A stretch of DNA of 64,000 bases, from positions 62,001 to 126,000 of the forward strand of contig NZ_JANZLA010000002.1 in NCBI RefSeq assembly GCF_025770785.1, in the 5' to 3' direction. Made by a program: the position numbers and the translations under genes. Under the pieces are notes generated by a model. That model was not told the DNA's origin, did no database searches, and worked only from the letters and a program-made list of their open reading frames with translations. Origin of the DNA: Cellulomonas sp. SG140. Lineage in GTDB: Bacteria; Actinomycetota; Actinomycetes; Actinomycetales; Cellulomonadaceae. Below, one piece after another: positions 26,484 through 35,411 of this stretch (its first letter is position 1; each line of letters starts with the position of its first letter).

Positions 26484-26487
<4 letters not shown>
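26077..26487 (+). CDS. PLDc_N-type small membrane protein
   Basis: This 136-residue protein has two transmembrane helices (about 8-34 and 48-66), with NKWVWVAIILLVNLLGAILY matching the PLDc_N (phospholipase D-nuclease N-terminal) motif. It lacks any nuclease domain and ends in a Pro/Gly-rich cytoplasmic tail. GTG 26077 or 26080 is possible; AAAGGA lies 5 nt before the first. It sits between the HAAS protein and the ATPase, whose ATG overlaps its stop. In similar operons it accompanies ABC-2 exporters. Confidence 0.8.
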
Positions 26488-27427
<940 letters not shown>

Positions 27428-27431
<4 letters not shown>

Positions 27432-28189
27432 CCGGGTTCTCGGTGTTCGCGCGCAAGGAGGCGTCCGAGATCCTGCGCACGTGGCGGCTGTGGGTGCTGC
27501 CGGGGATCCTCGCGTTCTTCGCGCTGACCGGTCCGCCGCTGGCCCGGTACACGCCGCAGATCGTCCAGGCGGTCGCCGGCAACCAGCTCGCGGGGTTCAC
27601 CGTGCCGGAGCCGACCTACCTCGACTCGTACGCGCAGTGGGCGAAGAACCTCACCCAGATCGCCCTGTTCGCGCTGGTGATCATCTACGGCGGGCTCGTC
27701 TCGGCGGAGAGCCGCAGCGGCACCGCGGTGCTGGTGCTGACCAAGCCGGTGTCCCGCAGCGCGTTCGTGCTGGGCAAGGCGCTGGTCAACGCCGGGTTCG
27801 TCGCCGTGCTGGTGGTGGGCGGGACGCTGGTGACGTGGGGTCTGACGGCGGCGTTCTTCGGCACGGCGCCCGGGTCGGGGCTGTGGGGGTCGGCGCTGGT
27901 GTGGCTGGTGCTCGCCGTGCAGTTCATCGCCCTGATGACGCTGCTGTCGGTGCTGATCGGCTCGGCGGCCGGTGCCGCGGGCGCGGGCCTCGGCGTCTAC
28001 GTGCTGCTGTCGATCGCCTCGATCTGGAAGCCGCTCGCCCGGTACTCACCCGCCGGCCTGCCCACCCAGGCGACCGCCCTGGCCGCGGGGACGGAGGCGT
28101 CGGCGCTGTGGCCGGTGGTCACGTCGCTGGTCCTGTCGGTGCTGCTCGTCGCGGCAGCCGCGCTGGCGTTCCGGCGCAAGGAGCTCTGA
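27428..28189 (+). CDS. ABC-2 type permease
   Basis: This 253-residue protein has six predicted helices. It starts VFARKEASEILRTWRLWVLP, the amphipathic lead-in of ABC-2 permeases, and includes YGGLVSAESRSGTAVLVLTK, PVSRSAFVLGK (the conserved loop where subunits meet the ATPase) and a final FRRKEL. It closes the PadR operon. The substrate is unknown; envelope-stress exporters of this family often handle peptides, antibiotics or lipids. Confidence 0.9.
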
Positions 28190-28223
28190 GCCCTGCCCGG
28201 ACGAAGCGGCGCGGACCCGTCGG

Positions 28224-29138
28224 TCAGGCGAGCGGCAGCGGCGCCCGGCGCAGCACGGACGCCGCGTCGGACGTCTCGGGCAGGGGCAGCTCCAGCACCG
28301 TCCGGCCCATCCGAAGCGCCGCGACGACGACGCCGGCGTAGGTCGGGTGCGGTCGCACCGTCACCTCGTCGACGCGCTCCAGGGGGATCGTCGTCCGGCA
28401 CACGGAGTGCACCGGGACGTGCCCGCGCACCCACCACGCGCGGCGGTGGAGCACCGTCAGCTCGCGGGGCTCGGCGCACAGGATCGCCGCCTGCAGCGTC
28501 ATCGGCCAGGCGAAGTGGACCAGCCGCGACACGGCCCCCACGAGCCCGCGGGAGTCTCGGGGCGTCACGACTCGTCGCTGGTGGGCGGCGAGGAACGTCA
28601 CGGCGGGCTCGCTGCGCAGCACGGCGCCGTACTCGCTGACCAGCGCGAGGTCCGCGGCGAAGTGCTCGAACTCGACGTCACCGTCGCGTGCCTCGCTGGG
28701 CAGCCGCACGTCCGCCGTCGACCCGGCGAGGTAGCGCGTGCGCACGACGCCGACCAGGCGGTCGACCATCGCCTGCGACGACCCGTTGTACCGGACCGTC
28801 AGTGCCGGCTCACCCGTGGTCAGGTGGAACGTCAGCTGCCCGTCCAGCAGGTCGGTGCCGGACTCGATCGCCGCGATCCCCGCGTAGGGGACGGTGGCGG
28901 TGGTGTAGCCCCCCGGCTGCCGGCTGAGCACGGTCAGCTGGTCGGGACCGGCGGCGAGCAGGTGGTCGTACAGGTCCATCTGCGGGGTCGCGTCCCGGCG
29001 GGCGATGTTGCGCGGCACCTTGAGGACCAGCTCGCTGCTGTCGAGGTCGAGCGGCCCGTCCCGGAACAGCCGCGGGACCTCCTCGGGCGTGCGGACCTGG
29101 TAGACCCACGGCCCGAACGCGTCGTACTCGGCGGTCAT
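28224..29138 (-). CDS. hypothetical protein, no recognised family
   Basis: This 304-residue protein starts at ATG 29138. It has no signal peptide and at most one weak hydrophobic segment. It opens EYDAFGPWVYQVRTPEEVPR and later has DLYDHLLAAGPDQLTVLSRQ and VHSVCRTTIPLERVDEVTVR. A repeated pattern of beta-strand stretches with basic turns suggests PH-like or other beta-rich folds. It stands alone between the convergent ABC permease gene and the divergent SRPBCC gene. The codon bias is host-like, so it is a real gene, but I cannot assign a function. Confidence 0.75.
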   Translation of the reverse strand: MTAEYDAFGPWVYQVRTPEEVPRLFRDGPLDLDSSELVLKVPRNIARRDATPQMDLYDHLLAAGPDQLTVLSRQPGGYTTATVPYAGIAAIESGTDLLDGQLTFHLTTGEPALTVRYNGSSQAMVDRLVGVVRTRYLAGSTADVRLPSEARDGDVEFEHFAADLALVSEYGAVLRSEPAVTFLAAHQRRVVTPRDSRGLVGAVSRLVHFAWPMTLQAAILCAEPRELTVLHRRAWWVRGHVPVHSVCRTTIPLERVDEVTVRPHPTYAGVVVAALRMGRTVLELPLPETSDAASVLRRAPLPLA

Positions 29139-29198
29139 GGGCCGACGGTACGCCGGATGGGGGCCGTCGCCGCCCGGGGGCAAAGCCGGACCTACAAC

Positions 29199-29254
29199 TG
29201 CAATCGCGCTATTGCACTTCCGGATCTTTGGTGCAACTCTCTGGTTGCACCAAA
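29199..29254. promoter_or_regulatory. tandem ArsR-type palindromes
   Basis: Site 2 is a perfect 11-bp inverted repeat, TTTGGTGCAAC (29227-29237) and GTTGCACCAAA (29244-29254), with a 6-nt centre. Site 1 is TGCAAT (29199-29204) and ATTGCA (29211-29216), also with a 6-nt centre. They share TGCAA-N8-TTGCA and their centres are 33 bp apart, three helix turns. They precede an operon encoding an ArsR-type repressor, the probable ligand. Confidence 0.7.
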
Positions 29255-29275
29255 CCGACCCGAGAGGACAGACTC

Positions 29276-29758
29276 ATGACCATGACCACCAACCCGCCCG
29301 CCGTCAGCGACCTGGAGGGGTTGACCGTCACGCGCACCGTGACGATCGACGCCCCGGTGGAGAAGGTCTGGGCCGCGATCACCGAGCCGGAGCACATCTC
29401 GCGGTGGTTCGGGCAGCGCACGGTGCTGGACGAGCTGGCGCTCGGCGCCCGAGGCGTCTTCTCCTTCGACGGCTACGGCGACTTCCCGGTGCTGATCGAG
29501 GAGCTCGAGCCGCTGCGGGTGATCGCCTACCGGTGGAGCAACGACAACACCCGGGCCCTGAACGGCACCGACGTGGACCCGGAGCACTCGACGGTGTTCC
29601 GGTTCACCCTCGAGCCCGTGGGAGCCGGCACCGTGCTGACGGTGGTGGAGCGGGGCTTCGGCACGCTGACGGATCCGCAGGCGGCGCTGGAGAGCAACCG
29701 TGGCGGGTGGACGGCCGAGCTCGACGAGCTCGTCGCGTACGTCGAGAGCATCGCGTGA
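29276..29758 (+). CDS. SRPBCC (AHSA1-like) domain protein
   Basis: This 160-residue single-domain protein has the START-like cavity fold: VTIDAPVEKVWAAITEPEHI, SRWFGQ, GDFPVLIEELEPLRVIAYRW, VLTVVERGFGTL, and a C-terminal GGWTAELDELVAYVE. Such proteins bind small hydrophobic molecules or assist folding. ATG 29276 has GAGAGGA upstream. The ArsR-type gene follows with a GTGA overlap, a frequent pairing in actinobacteria. Expression is presumably derepressed when ArsR releases the two palindromes upstream. Confidence 0.9.
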   Translation: MTMTTNPPAVSDLEGLTVTRTVTIDAPVEKVWAAITEPEHISRWFGQRTVLDELALGARGVFSFDGYGDFPVLIEELEPLRVIAYRWSNDNTRALNGTDVDPEHSTVFRFTLEPVGAGTVLTVVERGFGTLTDPQAALESNRGGWTAELDELVAYVESIA

Positions 29759-30072
29759 GCACCAGCACCCTGGTCCCGGTGCTCGCCGCGCTCGGCGACG
29801 ACACGCGGTGGAGCATCCTGGCCGCGCTCGGCGAGGGCGACGCGTCGGCGTCCGCCCTCGCCGGGCGGCTGCCGGTCAGCCGCCAGGCGATCGCCAAGCA
29901 CCTCCAGCTGCTCGAGCAGGTCGGGCTGGTGGAGCCGGTGCGCGTGGGCCGGGAGGTGCGCTACCGCGCGCTCGGGGCCCGGCTCGGCGAGACGGCCCGG
30001 ACCCTCGAGCAGGTCGGGGCGCAGTGGGAGCGCCGGCTGGCGACGATCAAGCAGATCGCCGAGGGCCTGTAG
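29755..30072 (+). CDS. ArsR family transcriptional regulator
   Basis: This 105-residue winged-helix protein has LAALGDDTRWSILAALGEGD at the start and LPVSRQAIAKHLQLLEQVGL as recognition helix, followed by VRVGREVRYRALGARL as wing. No Cys pairs typical of metal-sensing ArsR are present, so this is a non-metal member. Its GTG overlaps the SRPBCC stop. It most likely autoregulates the pair through the palindromes at 29199-29254. Confidence 0.92.
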   Translation: MSTSTLVPVLAALGDDTRWSILAALGEGDASASALAGRLPVSRQAIAKHLQLLEQVGLVEPVRVGREVRYRALGARLGETARTLEQVGAQWERRLATIKQIAEGL

Positions 30073-30251
30073 CCAGACCCCCCTCAGGTGCCGCACCGGG
30101 ACCGGGATCGGGGTGCGGCCACCGGGAGTTCACCCCCAGTTTCACCCGCTCACAGGGTTGTGCCAGGCGCTGACCAGCGTGTTCGCGGGCTGCTGTGCAC
30201 GTCGATGCAGGTCAGGCGGGTTCACCAGGTGGCCACGTGCCGTCAGTGGTG

Positions 30252-30276
30252 GGGACCTTGGTCCCATTCCTAGCGT
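30252..30276 (+). promoter_or_regulatory. DosR/DevR-like box with -10
   Basis: GGGAC-CTTG-GTCCC (30252-30265) is a perfect palindrome with the N4 spacing of the mycobacterial DosR core GGGAC-N4-GTCCC. A possible -10, TAGCGT (30271-30276), follows 5 nt later, so the box covers the -35 region, as in activator-dependent promoters. The phosphoesterase ATG is 61 nt downstream of the -10. The rest of the 265-base gap to the ArsR gene shows nothing else notable. Confidence 0.5.
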
Positions 30277-30337
30277 CGCAGTGCTGCCGGCCTCGATGCC
30301 GCGGCGAGCATCCCCAGCCCTGACGACGGGAGCACCC

Positions 30338-33127
30338 ATGTTCGAGCGCAAGCTCATCCGACCGGCGACGGTGGTGACCGCGGCACTCCTCGCCGCCGCG
30401 GTCGGCACCGGCGCCGCCTATGCGGACGGAGCGTTCGGCAACTCGCCGCTCGCGCACCGCACGGTCGGCAAGCAGGCCGACGGGTCGTACCTGACCCAGA
30501 CCAACCAGTTCGTCACGCCGGTGGGCGACGTGATCAAGGAGACCGGCCGGCCCTTCGGCCTGGCCCTGCGCCCGGACGGCAAGACGGCGGCCGCCCTCAA
30601 CACGGGTGGTGCCACCACCGGCATCGTCACGGTGTTCGACCTGGTGAGCGGCAAGGTGCTGCAGCAGACCGGCAGCGGGAAGATCTCCGACGGCGGGATC
30701 GTGTACTCGCCCGACGGCAAGTACCTCTGGGCGGCCCGCCCTGCTGATCTGCAGCGGTTCCCGGTCAACGCCGACGGCACCCTCGGCACCCCCGTCACGG
30801 TCGCCCTGCCCGGTACCGGCGGCCGCAAGGCGGTGCCGGCCGGCCTCGCGTGGGCTCCGGACGGCACGCTGCTCGTCACGTTGAGCGCCAACGGCACGCT
30901 CGGTGTGGTCGACCCGGCCAGCAACACGCTCGTGAAGCAGATCCCGGTCGGCAACGTGCCGAACGGTGTGGTCGCCGTCGGCGGCAAGGCGTACGTGAGC
31001 AACCAGGGCGGCCGGCCGGCCCAGCCGGGCGACCAGACCGACACGTCGTACGGCACGGCGATCGTCACCGACCACAACGCGGCCCCGACCACCGGCACGG
31101 TCTCGGAGGTCGACCTCGGCTCGGGCACCCAGGTGAAGACCTTCGCCGTGGGGCTGGAGCCGAGCGCGCTGCTCGCCGTCGGTCCCACCGTGCTCGTCGC
31201 GAACACCGACGACGACTCGGTGACCAGCATCGACACCGTCAAGCAGCAGGTCGCCCGCACGTTCAGCGCCAACCCGGCGCCGGGCGCACCGTTCGGTGCC
31301 CAGCCGAACGGCCTGACCATGCTCGACCCGACGCACCTGGCGGTCAGCCTGGGCCGGGACAACGCGGTGGCCGTCTACGGCTACCAGGACGCGTACGCGC
31401 AGCCCACCTTCGAGGGTCTGATCCCGACCGGGTCCTTCCCGACGGGCATCGCGCAGGACGCCGCCCTCGGCAAGCTGGTGGTGGCGAGCGAGCAGGGCAT
31501 CGGCTCGGTGGGTCCGGACGGCACCGTCGCCGAGGGCGTCGGCACCACGCCCGCCACGTCGCACCTCGGCTACAACTTCGTCGGCACGGTGCAGACGATC
31601 GCGACGCCGACCCCGGCGCAGATGGCCACCGACACCGAGCAGGTGTTCCGCAACAACCAGTGGAACGACCTCGACAAGCGCAACCAGACGGCGGACAAGA
31701 AGAAGGCGGCACCCGTCGCGGTCCCGGTGCGGATCGGCGACCCGTCGACCATCCAGCACGTGTTCCTCATCGTGAAGGAGAACCGCACCTACGACCAGGT
31801 GCTCGGCGACGTGGCGAAGGGCAACGGCGACGCGAGCCTGGCCCAGTTCGGGCAGCGGATCACCCCGAACATCCACTCGCTGGCGACCACGTTCCCGCTG
31901 ATCGACAACCTCTACTCGGACGGCACCAACTCGGCCGAGGGGCACCACTGGCTCGACCAGGCGTTCGTCAACAGCTACATGCAGCAGATGTACGGCAACT
32001 ACACCCGCTCCTACCAGACCGGTGACCCGCTCTCCGACGTGAAGACGGGCTGGATCTGGGACGACGCCGTCTCGCACGGCAAGTCGGTGACCAACTGGGG
32101 CGAGCAGATCGACGGCTACACCGACGCGAGCGGCAAGGGCACCACGTCCGGCAGCTGGACCAAGTGGCTGGCCGACTCCCACGTGCTCGACGGATCGGCG
32201 ACCGGCTCGCTGAACTACCCGCTGGGCACCTACACCGCCAAGACCGACATCCCGTCGCTCGCCGCGGTCACCAAGCCGGACTTCCCCAACTTCGACCTCA
32301 ACATCCCCGACCAGTACCGCGCCGCGATGTTCGGCAACGACTTCGCCCAGTACGTGAAGAACGGCAACCTGCCGGCGCTGAACATGCTGTGGGTGATGAA
32401 CGACCACACGGCCGGCACCACGCCGGGCGGCATCACCCCCGAGGCCCACGTGGCGGACAACGACCTGGCCGTCGGCCGCATCGTCGACACCATCTCGCAC
32501 AGCCCGTACTGGAAGAGCAGCGCGATCTTCGTGGTCGAGGACGACTCCCAGAACGGGGTCGACCACGTCGACGGGCACCGCAACCCCACCCTGGTGGTCA
32601 GCCCGTACGCGAAGCGCGGCGCCGTGGTGCACACGTACTACAGCCAGCTGAACGTGATGCGGACCATCGAGCAGATCCTCGGTCTCCCGCCGATGAACCA
32701 GGAGGACCTGACGGCGGAGCCGATGTACGACGCGTTCACCGACAAGCCGGACCTGACCCCGTACACCGCGCTGCCGAGCAACGTCTCCCTGACGGAGACG
32801 AACCCGCAGCCGGGCGCGGCACCGGCGCCTGCGTCGACCAGCACCGCAGCGAAGGGGTCCACCACGTCGGCGCTGCAGGCGGCCTGGGCCCAGTGGTCCG
32901 CCAAGCAGGACTGGAAGTCGGAGGACATGGTCAACATGGCGCAGGGCAACCGCGACGTCTGGTACTCCGGCAACGGGTTCACCACGCCCTACCCGGGTGA
33001 CGCCACGGTGCTGATGCCCGACCAGGTGCCGGGCGCCGACGCGGGGCCGGACACCGACGCCGGGGCGGGTGCCGGTGCGGCGCCGGCGTCCCCGGCAGCC
33101 GCCCTTGCGGCGGGGGCCGACGGCTGA
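30338..33127 (+). CDS. secreted YncE-type beta-propeller fused to phosphoesterase
   Basis: This 929-residue protein has a signal peptide (1-29, ending AYA-D). Seven YncE-like repeats follow (about 45-440), e.g. FGLALRPDGKTAAALNTGG, IVYSPDGKYLWAARP and VGLEPSALLAVGPTVLVANT. A phosphoesterase/AcpA domain begins near 471 (IQHVFLIVKENRTYDQVLGD), with NLYSDGTNSAEGHHWLDQAF and FVVEDDSQNGVDHVDGHRNP supplying metal ligands. An Ala/Asp/Gly tail ends it. The relatives act outside the cell on phosphate esters or phospholipids. ATG 30338 has GGGAG 5 nt upstream. The gene is monocistronic, closed by a strong hairpin, and preceded by a DosR-like box. Confidence 0.92.
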   Translation: MFERKLIRPATVVTAALLAAAVGTGAAYADGAFGNSPLAHRTVGKQADGSYLTQTNQFVTPVGDVIKETGRPFGLALRPDGKTAAALNTGGATTGIVTVFDLVSGKVLQQTGSGKISDGGIVYSPDGKYLWAARPADLQRFPVNADGTLGTPVTVALPGTGGRKAVPAGLAWAPDGTLLVTLSANGTLGVVDPASNTLVKQIPVGNVPNGVVAVGGKAYVSNQGGRPAQPGDQTDTSYGTAIVTDHNAAPTTGTVSEVDLGSGTQVKTFAVGLEPSALLAVGPTVLVANTDDDSVTSIDTVKQQVARTFSANPAPGAPFGAQPNGLTMLDPTHLAVSLGRDNAVAVYGYQDAYAQPTFEGLIPTGSFPTGIAQDAALGKLVVASEQGIGSVGPDGTVAEGVGTTPATSHLGYNFVGTVQTIATPTPAQMATDTEQVFRNNQWNDLDKRNQTADKKKAAPVAVPVRIGDPSTIQHVFLIVKENRTYDQVLGDVAKGNGDASLAQFGQRITPNIHSLATTFPLIDNLYSDGTNSAEGHHWLDQAFVNSYMQQMYGNYTRSYQTGDPLSDVKTGWIWDDAVSHGKSVTNWGEQIDGYTDASGKGTTSGSWTKWLADSHVLDGSATGSLNYPLGTYTAKTDIPSLAAVTKPDFPNFDLNIPDQYRAAMFGNDFAQYVKNGNLPALNMLWVMNDHTAGTTPGGITPEAHVADNDLAVGRIVDTISHSPYWKSSAIFVVEDDSQNGVDHVDGHRNPTLVVSPYAKRGAVVHTYYSQLNVMRTIEQILGLPPMNQEDLTAEPMYDAFTDKPDLTPYTALPSNVSLTETNPQPGAAPAPASTSTAAKGSTTSALQAAWAQWSAKQDWKSEDMVNMAQGNRDVWYSGNGFTTPYPGDATVLMPDQVPGADAGPDTDAGAGAGAAPASPAAALAAGADG

Positions 33128-33149
33128 CCTTGTTCGCTCGGCTCTGACG

Positions 33150-33197
33150 GCACGCGACCGGCCCGGTGGGATCGCCTCCACCGGGCCGGTCCCGTGC
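33150..33197. terminator. strong bidirectional terminator hairpin
   Basis: A perfect 14-bp stem (33156-33169 with 33178-33191, 8-nt loop) is extended by GCACG/CGTGC after one mismatch. It lies in the 77 nt between two convergent genes, so it likely ends both transcripts. Confidence 0.8.
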
Positions 33198-33204
33198 CCG
33201 ATTC

Positions 33205-34095
33205 TCAGGGAGCCGCCGGTGGGCAGTGCTCGACGGCCTCGTCGTCCCAGTTCTCGGCGGTCTGCAGCACCCAGAACGCGACGAAGAGCACCAGCAGGAC
33301 CGACTCGACCACGAAGACCGTGCCGAACCAGGGCCGGAGGTCCAGCAGCCGGGCGCCGCCCACCACGCCGGCGCCGACGACGAGGGTCCCCAGGATCAGG
33401 GTGGCGATCGCGCGGTACGCCCGGCCGTACCGGTCCGGCGACATCAGGCGCAGGTCCGTCCGGTCGCCGGCTCGTCGACCGGCGAGCCACGCGACCGAAG
33501 CCGTGAGCAGGAAGAACACGAGCGCGGCCGCGTAGTGACCCATCCTCAGGAACGGGTGCGGTGCGACGACGAACCACACCGTGACCACCAGCCAGGCCGC
33601 GCTCGCGGCGGTCAGCCCGACGGTAGCCGGACGGCCCCGTCGTCGGGCGCCCCACCACGTGACGGCGAGCGCCAGGGCGCCGACCACCAGCAGGGCCGTC
33701 ACGTTGTTGCGCACGGCCGGCAGGTACTCCGGCGGTACGCAGCTGGTGGTCCCCGCGCCGCAGACCACGGGGCCCAGGTCGCGCGGCGTCGGGACGAACG
33801 CGACCACCGGCACCGCCATGCCGGCGAGGTCGAGCAGCGCGTCCTCCCAGCCGGGGCGGCCCTTGATGGCGATCAGCGCCGGGCCGATCGCCATGAGGGT
33901 GCCCACCAGCACGCTGCGGACGGGGGAGTAGTAGTACCCGCTGATCGACCCGAACCGCTCCCCGCCACGGCTGATCTCAAGGGTGAGGGAGACGGCCAGC
34001 AGCAGGGTGAGCGCGACGACCGAGACGCGGAGGTAGCGGTACGTGGTGCGGGCTGCGTCGTCGAGCGCGGCGTCCGCACCGTCCCCGTCGTCCAT
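33205..34095 (-). CDS. hypothetical polytopic membrane protein
   Basis: This 296-residue protein has seven or eight predicted helices after an acidic N-terminus (MDDGDGADAALDD). Helix segments include VVALTLLLAVSLTLEI, ALALAVTWWGA, GHYAAALVFFLLTASVAWLA and VFVVESVLLVLFVAFWVLQT. GSISGYYYSPVRSVLVGTLM and two external Cys (VVCGAGTTSCVPPEY) are notable. This pattern is seen in uncharacterised actinobacterial DUF998-like proteins; I do not assign it. ATG 34095 is chosen as the last start before the first helix. Confidence 0.78.
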   Translation of the reverse strand: MDDGDGADAALDDAARTTYRYLRVSVVALTLLLAVSLTLEISRGGERFGSISGYYYSPVRSVLVGTLMAIGPALIAIKGRPGWEDALLDLAGMAVPVVAFVPTPRDLGPVVCGAGTTSCVPPEYLPAVRNNVTALLVVGALALAVTWWGARRRGRPATVGLTAASAAWLVVTVWFVVAPHPFLRMGHYAAALVFFLLTASVAWLAGRRAGDRTDLRLMSPDRYGRAYRAIATLILGTLVVGAGVVGGARLLDLRPWFGTVFVVESVLLVLFVAFWVLQTAENWDDEAVEHCPPAAP

Positions 34096-34241
34096 CTCGT
34101 CAGTGTGCCGCGGGGTTCCCACGCCGACCCGTCGGGCGGGCGGACCGCCCCCGCGACGGCCCGAGGCGCGCCGTCGCGGGCGGTCGAGAGACGATGGTGG
34201 CCGCATCGTCGAGCGGCGGTGCCGGAGCGGAGGTCAGCCAG

Positions 34242-34673
34242 ATGTCGGGTGCTCGCGGAGATCGGTCGGTGCTGGGTACGGCGGGACGTGCGGTGCTGCG
34301 CACCGCGGCGCGCGGACTGACCGGCTGGCTCTTCGTCGAGGCCGGGTACGCGGTGGTCAAGGAGCCAGGCGGTCGCGTGGACCTCGCAGCCGGCACGCTG
34401 GACACCCTGCGCAAGGTGGTGCCTCTGCCCGTGGACGACGAAGCCCTGGTGAAGGCCAACGGTGCGGCCCAGCTGGTCGCGGGTGCGACGCTCGCGCTCG
34501 GCATCCTGCCCCGCACGTCCGCCGCCGTGCTCGCGGCCTCGTTGCTGCCGACGTCGGTCGCCGGGCACCCCTACTGGAGGATCGACGACCCGGCCAAGCG
34601 GGCCGCCCAGAAGCTCCAGTTCCAGAAGAACATGGCGATGCTCGGCGGCCTGCTGTTCGCGGTCATCGAGTAG
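34242..34673 (+). CDS. DoxX family membrane protein
   Basis: This 143-residue protein has three to four helices. Sequence features fit DoxX: ARGLTGWLFVEAGYAVVKEP, KANGAAQLVAGATLALGILP, and a final LQFQKNMAMLGGLLFAVIE. DoxX relatives take part in redox or detoxification complexes at the membrane. ATG 34242 has GGAGG 8 nt upstream, better than GTG 34194. The gene is isolated between a divergent and a convergent neighbour. Confidence 0.87.
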   Translation: MSGARGDRSVLGTAGRAVLRTAARGLTGWLFVEAGYAVVKEPGGRVDLAAGTLDTLRKVVPLPVDDEALVKANGAAQLVAGATLALGILPRTSAAVLAASLLPTSVAGHPYWRIDDPAKRAAQKLQFQKNMAMLGGLLFAVIE

Positions 34674-34703
34674 CGCGCAGCCGCCAGCCGCGCGGGCCGG
34701 CCG

Positions 34704-35345
34704 TCAGGCGCCCGCGCGCACCGTCAGCCGCGCCAGCAACGGGTGCACCAGGGGCCCGACCCCGACGGCGTACACCAGCGTGCCGACGCCCAGGGCACCT
34801 CCCAGCAGCCAGCCGAGCAGCACCACGCCGACCTCGATGGACGTCCGGACCACCCGCACCGACCAGCCCGTGCGGGCGACCAGCCCGGTCATCAGGCCGT
34901 CGCGCGGCCCCGGACCCAGCCGGGCCCCGATGTACAGCGCCGTCGCCAGGGCGTTCAGCGCGACCCCGGCCAGCAGCATCGCTGCGCGCCACGTCAGGGA
35001 CAGGTGCGGCAGCAGGTCCAGGAGCCTGAGCACCGGGTCGACGAGCACACCGATCACCGCCACGTTCGCGATCGTCCCGATGCCGGGCCGCTGCCGCAGC
35101 GGCCACCACGCGGCGAGCACCAGCACGGAGACCACCAGGGTGATCTGCCCGAAGGAGAGCGGCGTGTGGCGGCGGATGCCGAGCGTCAGCACGTCCCACG
35201 GCATCGCACCGAGGCGCGCGTGCACCAGCAGGGCCATCGACACGGGGTAGAGGGCCAGGCCGACGGCGAGCTGGGCGCCGCGGCGAAGGTGGAGCCGCCC
35301 GGTGGTGGTGCGGCGGCCGTCGACGGGGCTGGTCGCGGTGGTCAC
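34704..35345 (-). CDS. YczE/YitT-like membrane protein
   Basis: This protein of about 213 residues has five to six helices and the YczE pattern: SMALLVHARLGAMPWDVLTLG near the start and ALYIGARLGPGPRDGLMTGL in the middle, the repeated LG-x-x-PWD/GPRDG motif. The start is uncertain; GTG 35345 and GTG 35366 are in frame. It is divergent from the MocR regulator gene at 35408. The yczE-MocR pairing is known from several phyla, and YczE is the likely regulon member. The transported compound is unknown. Confidence 0.85.
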   Translation of the reverse strand: MTTATSPVDGRRTTTGRLHLRRGAQLAVGLALYPVSMALLVHARLGAMPWDVLTLGIRRHTPLSFGQITLVVSVLVLAAWWPLRQRPGIGTIANVAVIGVLVDPVLRLLDLLPHLSLTWRAAMLLAGVALNALATALYIGARLGPGPRDGLMTGLVARTGWSVRVVRTSIEVGVVLLGWLLGGALGVGTLVYAVGVGPLVHPLLARLTVRAGA

Positions 35346-35362
35346 GACGGCGATCCTGCGAC

Positions 35363-35411
35363 ACAAGTGGCCTTGTGCTCCAGGGCCACTTGCCCGACAG
35401 TGGCCTGGTGC
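35363..35411. promoter_or_regulatory. MocR operator: inverted and direct repeats
   Basis: CAAGTGGCC (35364-35372) and GGCCACTTG (35384-35392) are perfect inverted 9-mers. A third copy of the core, CAGTGGCCTGG, begins at 35398, giving direct repeats ACAAGTGGCCTTGTGC and GACAGTGGCCTGGTGC 33 bp apart. The core resembles the AAGTGG-CT element bound by PdxR-type MocR proteins. The last copy runs into the proposed start codon, fitting autorepression. Confidence 0.6.

Noticed and set aside
30212-33658. Minus-strand open frame of over 1100 codons
   Set aside because: Antisense shadow of the phosphoesterase gene; composition is Arg/Gly/Val-rich with no domain.
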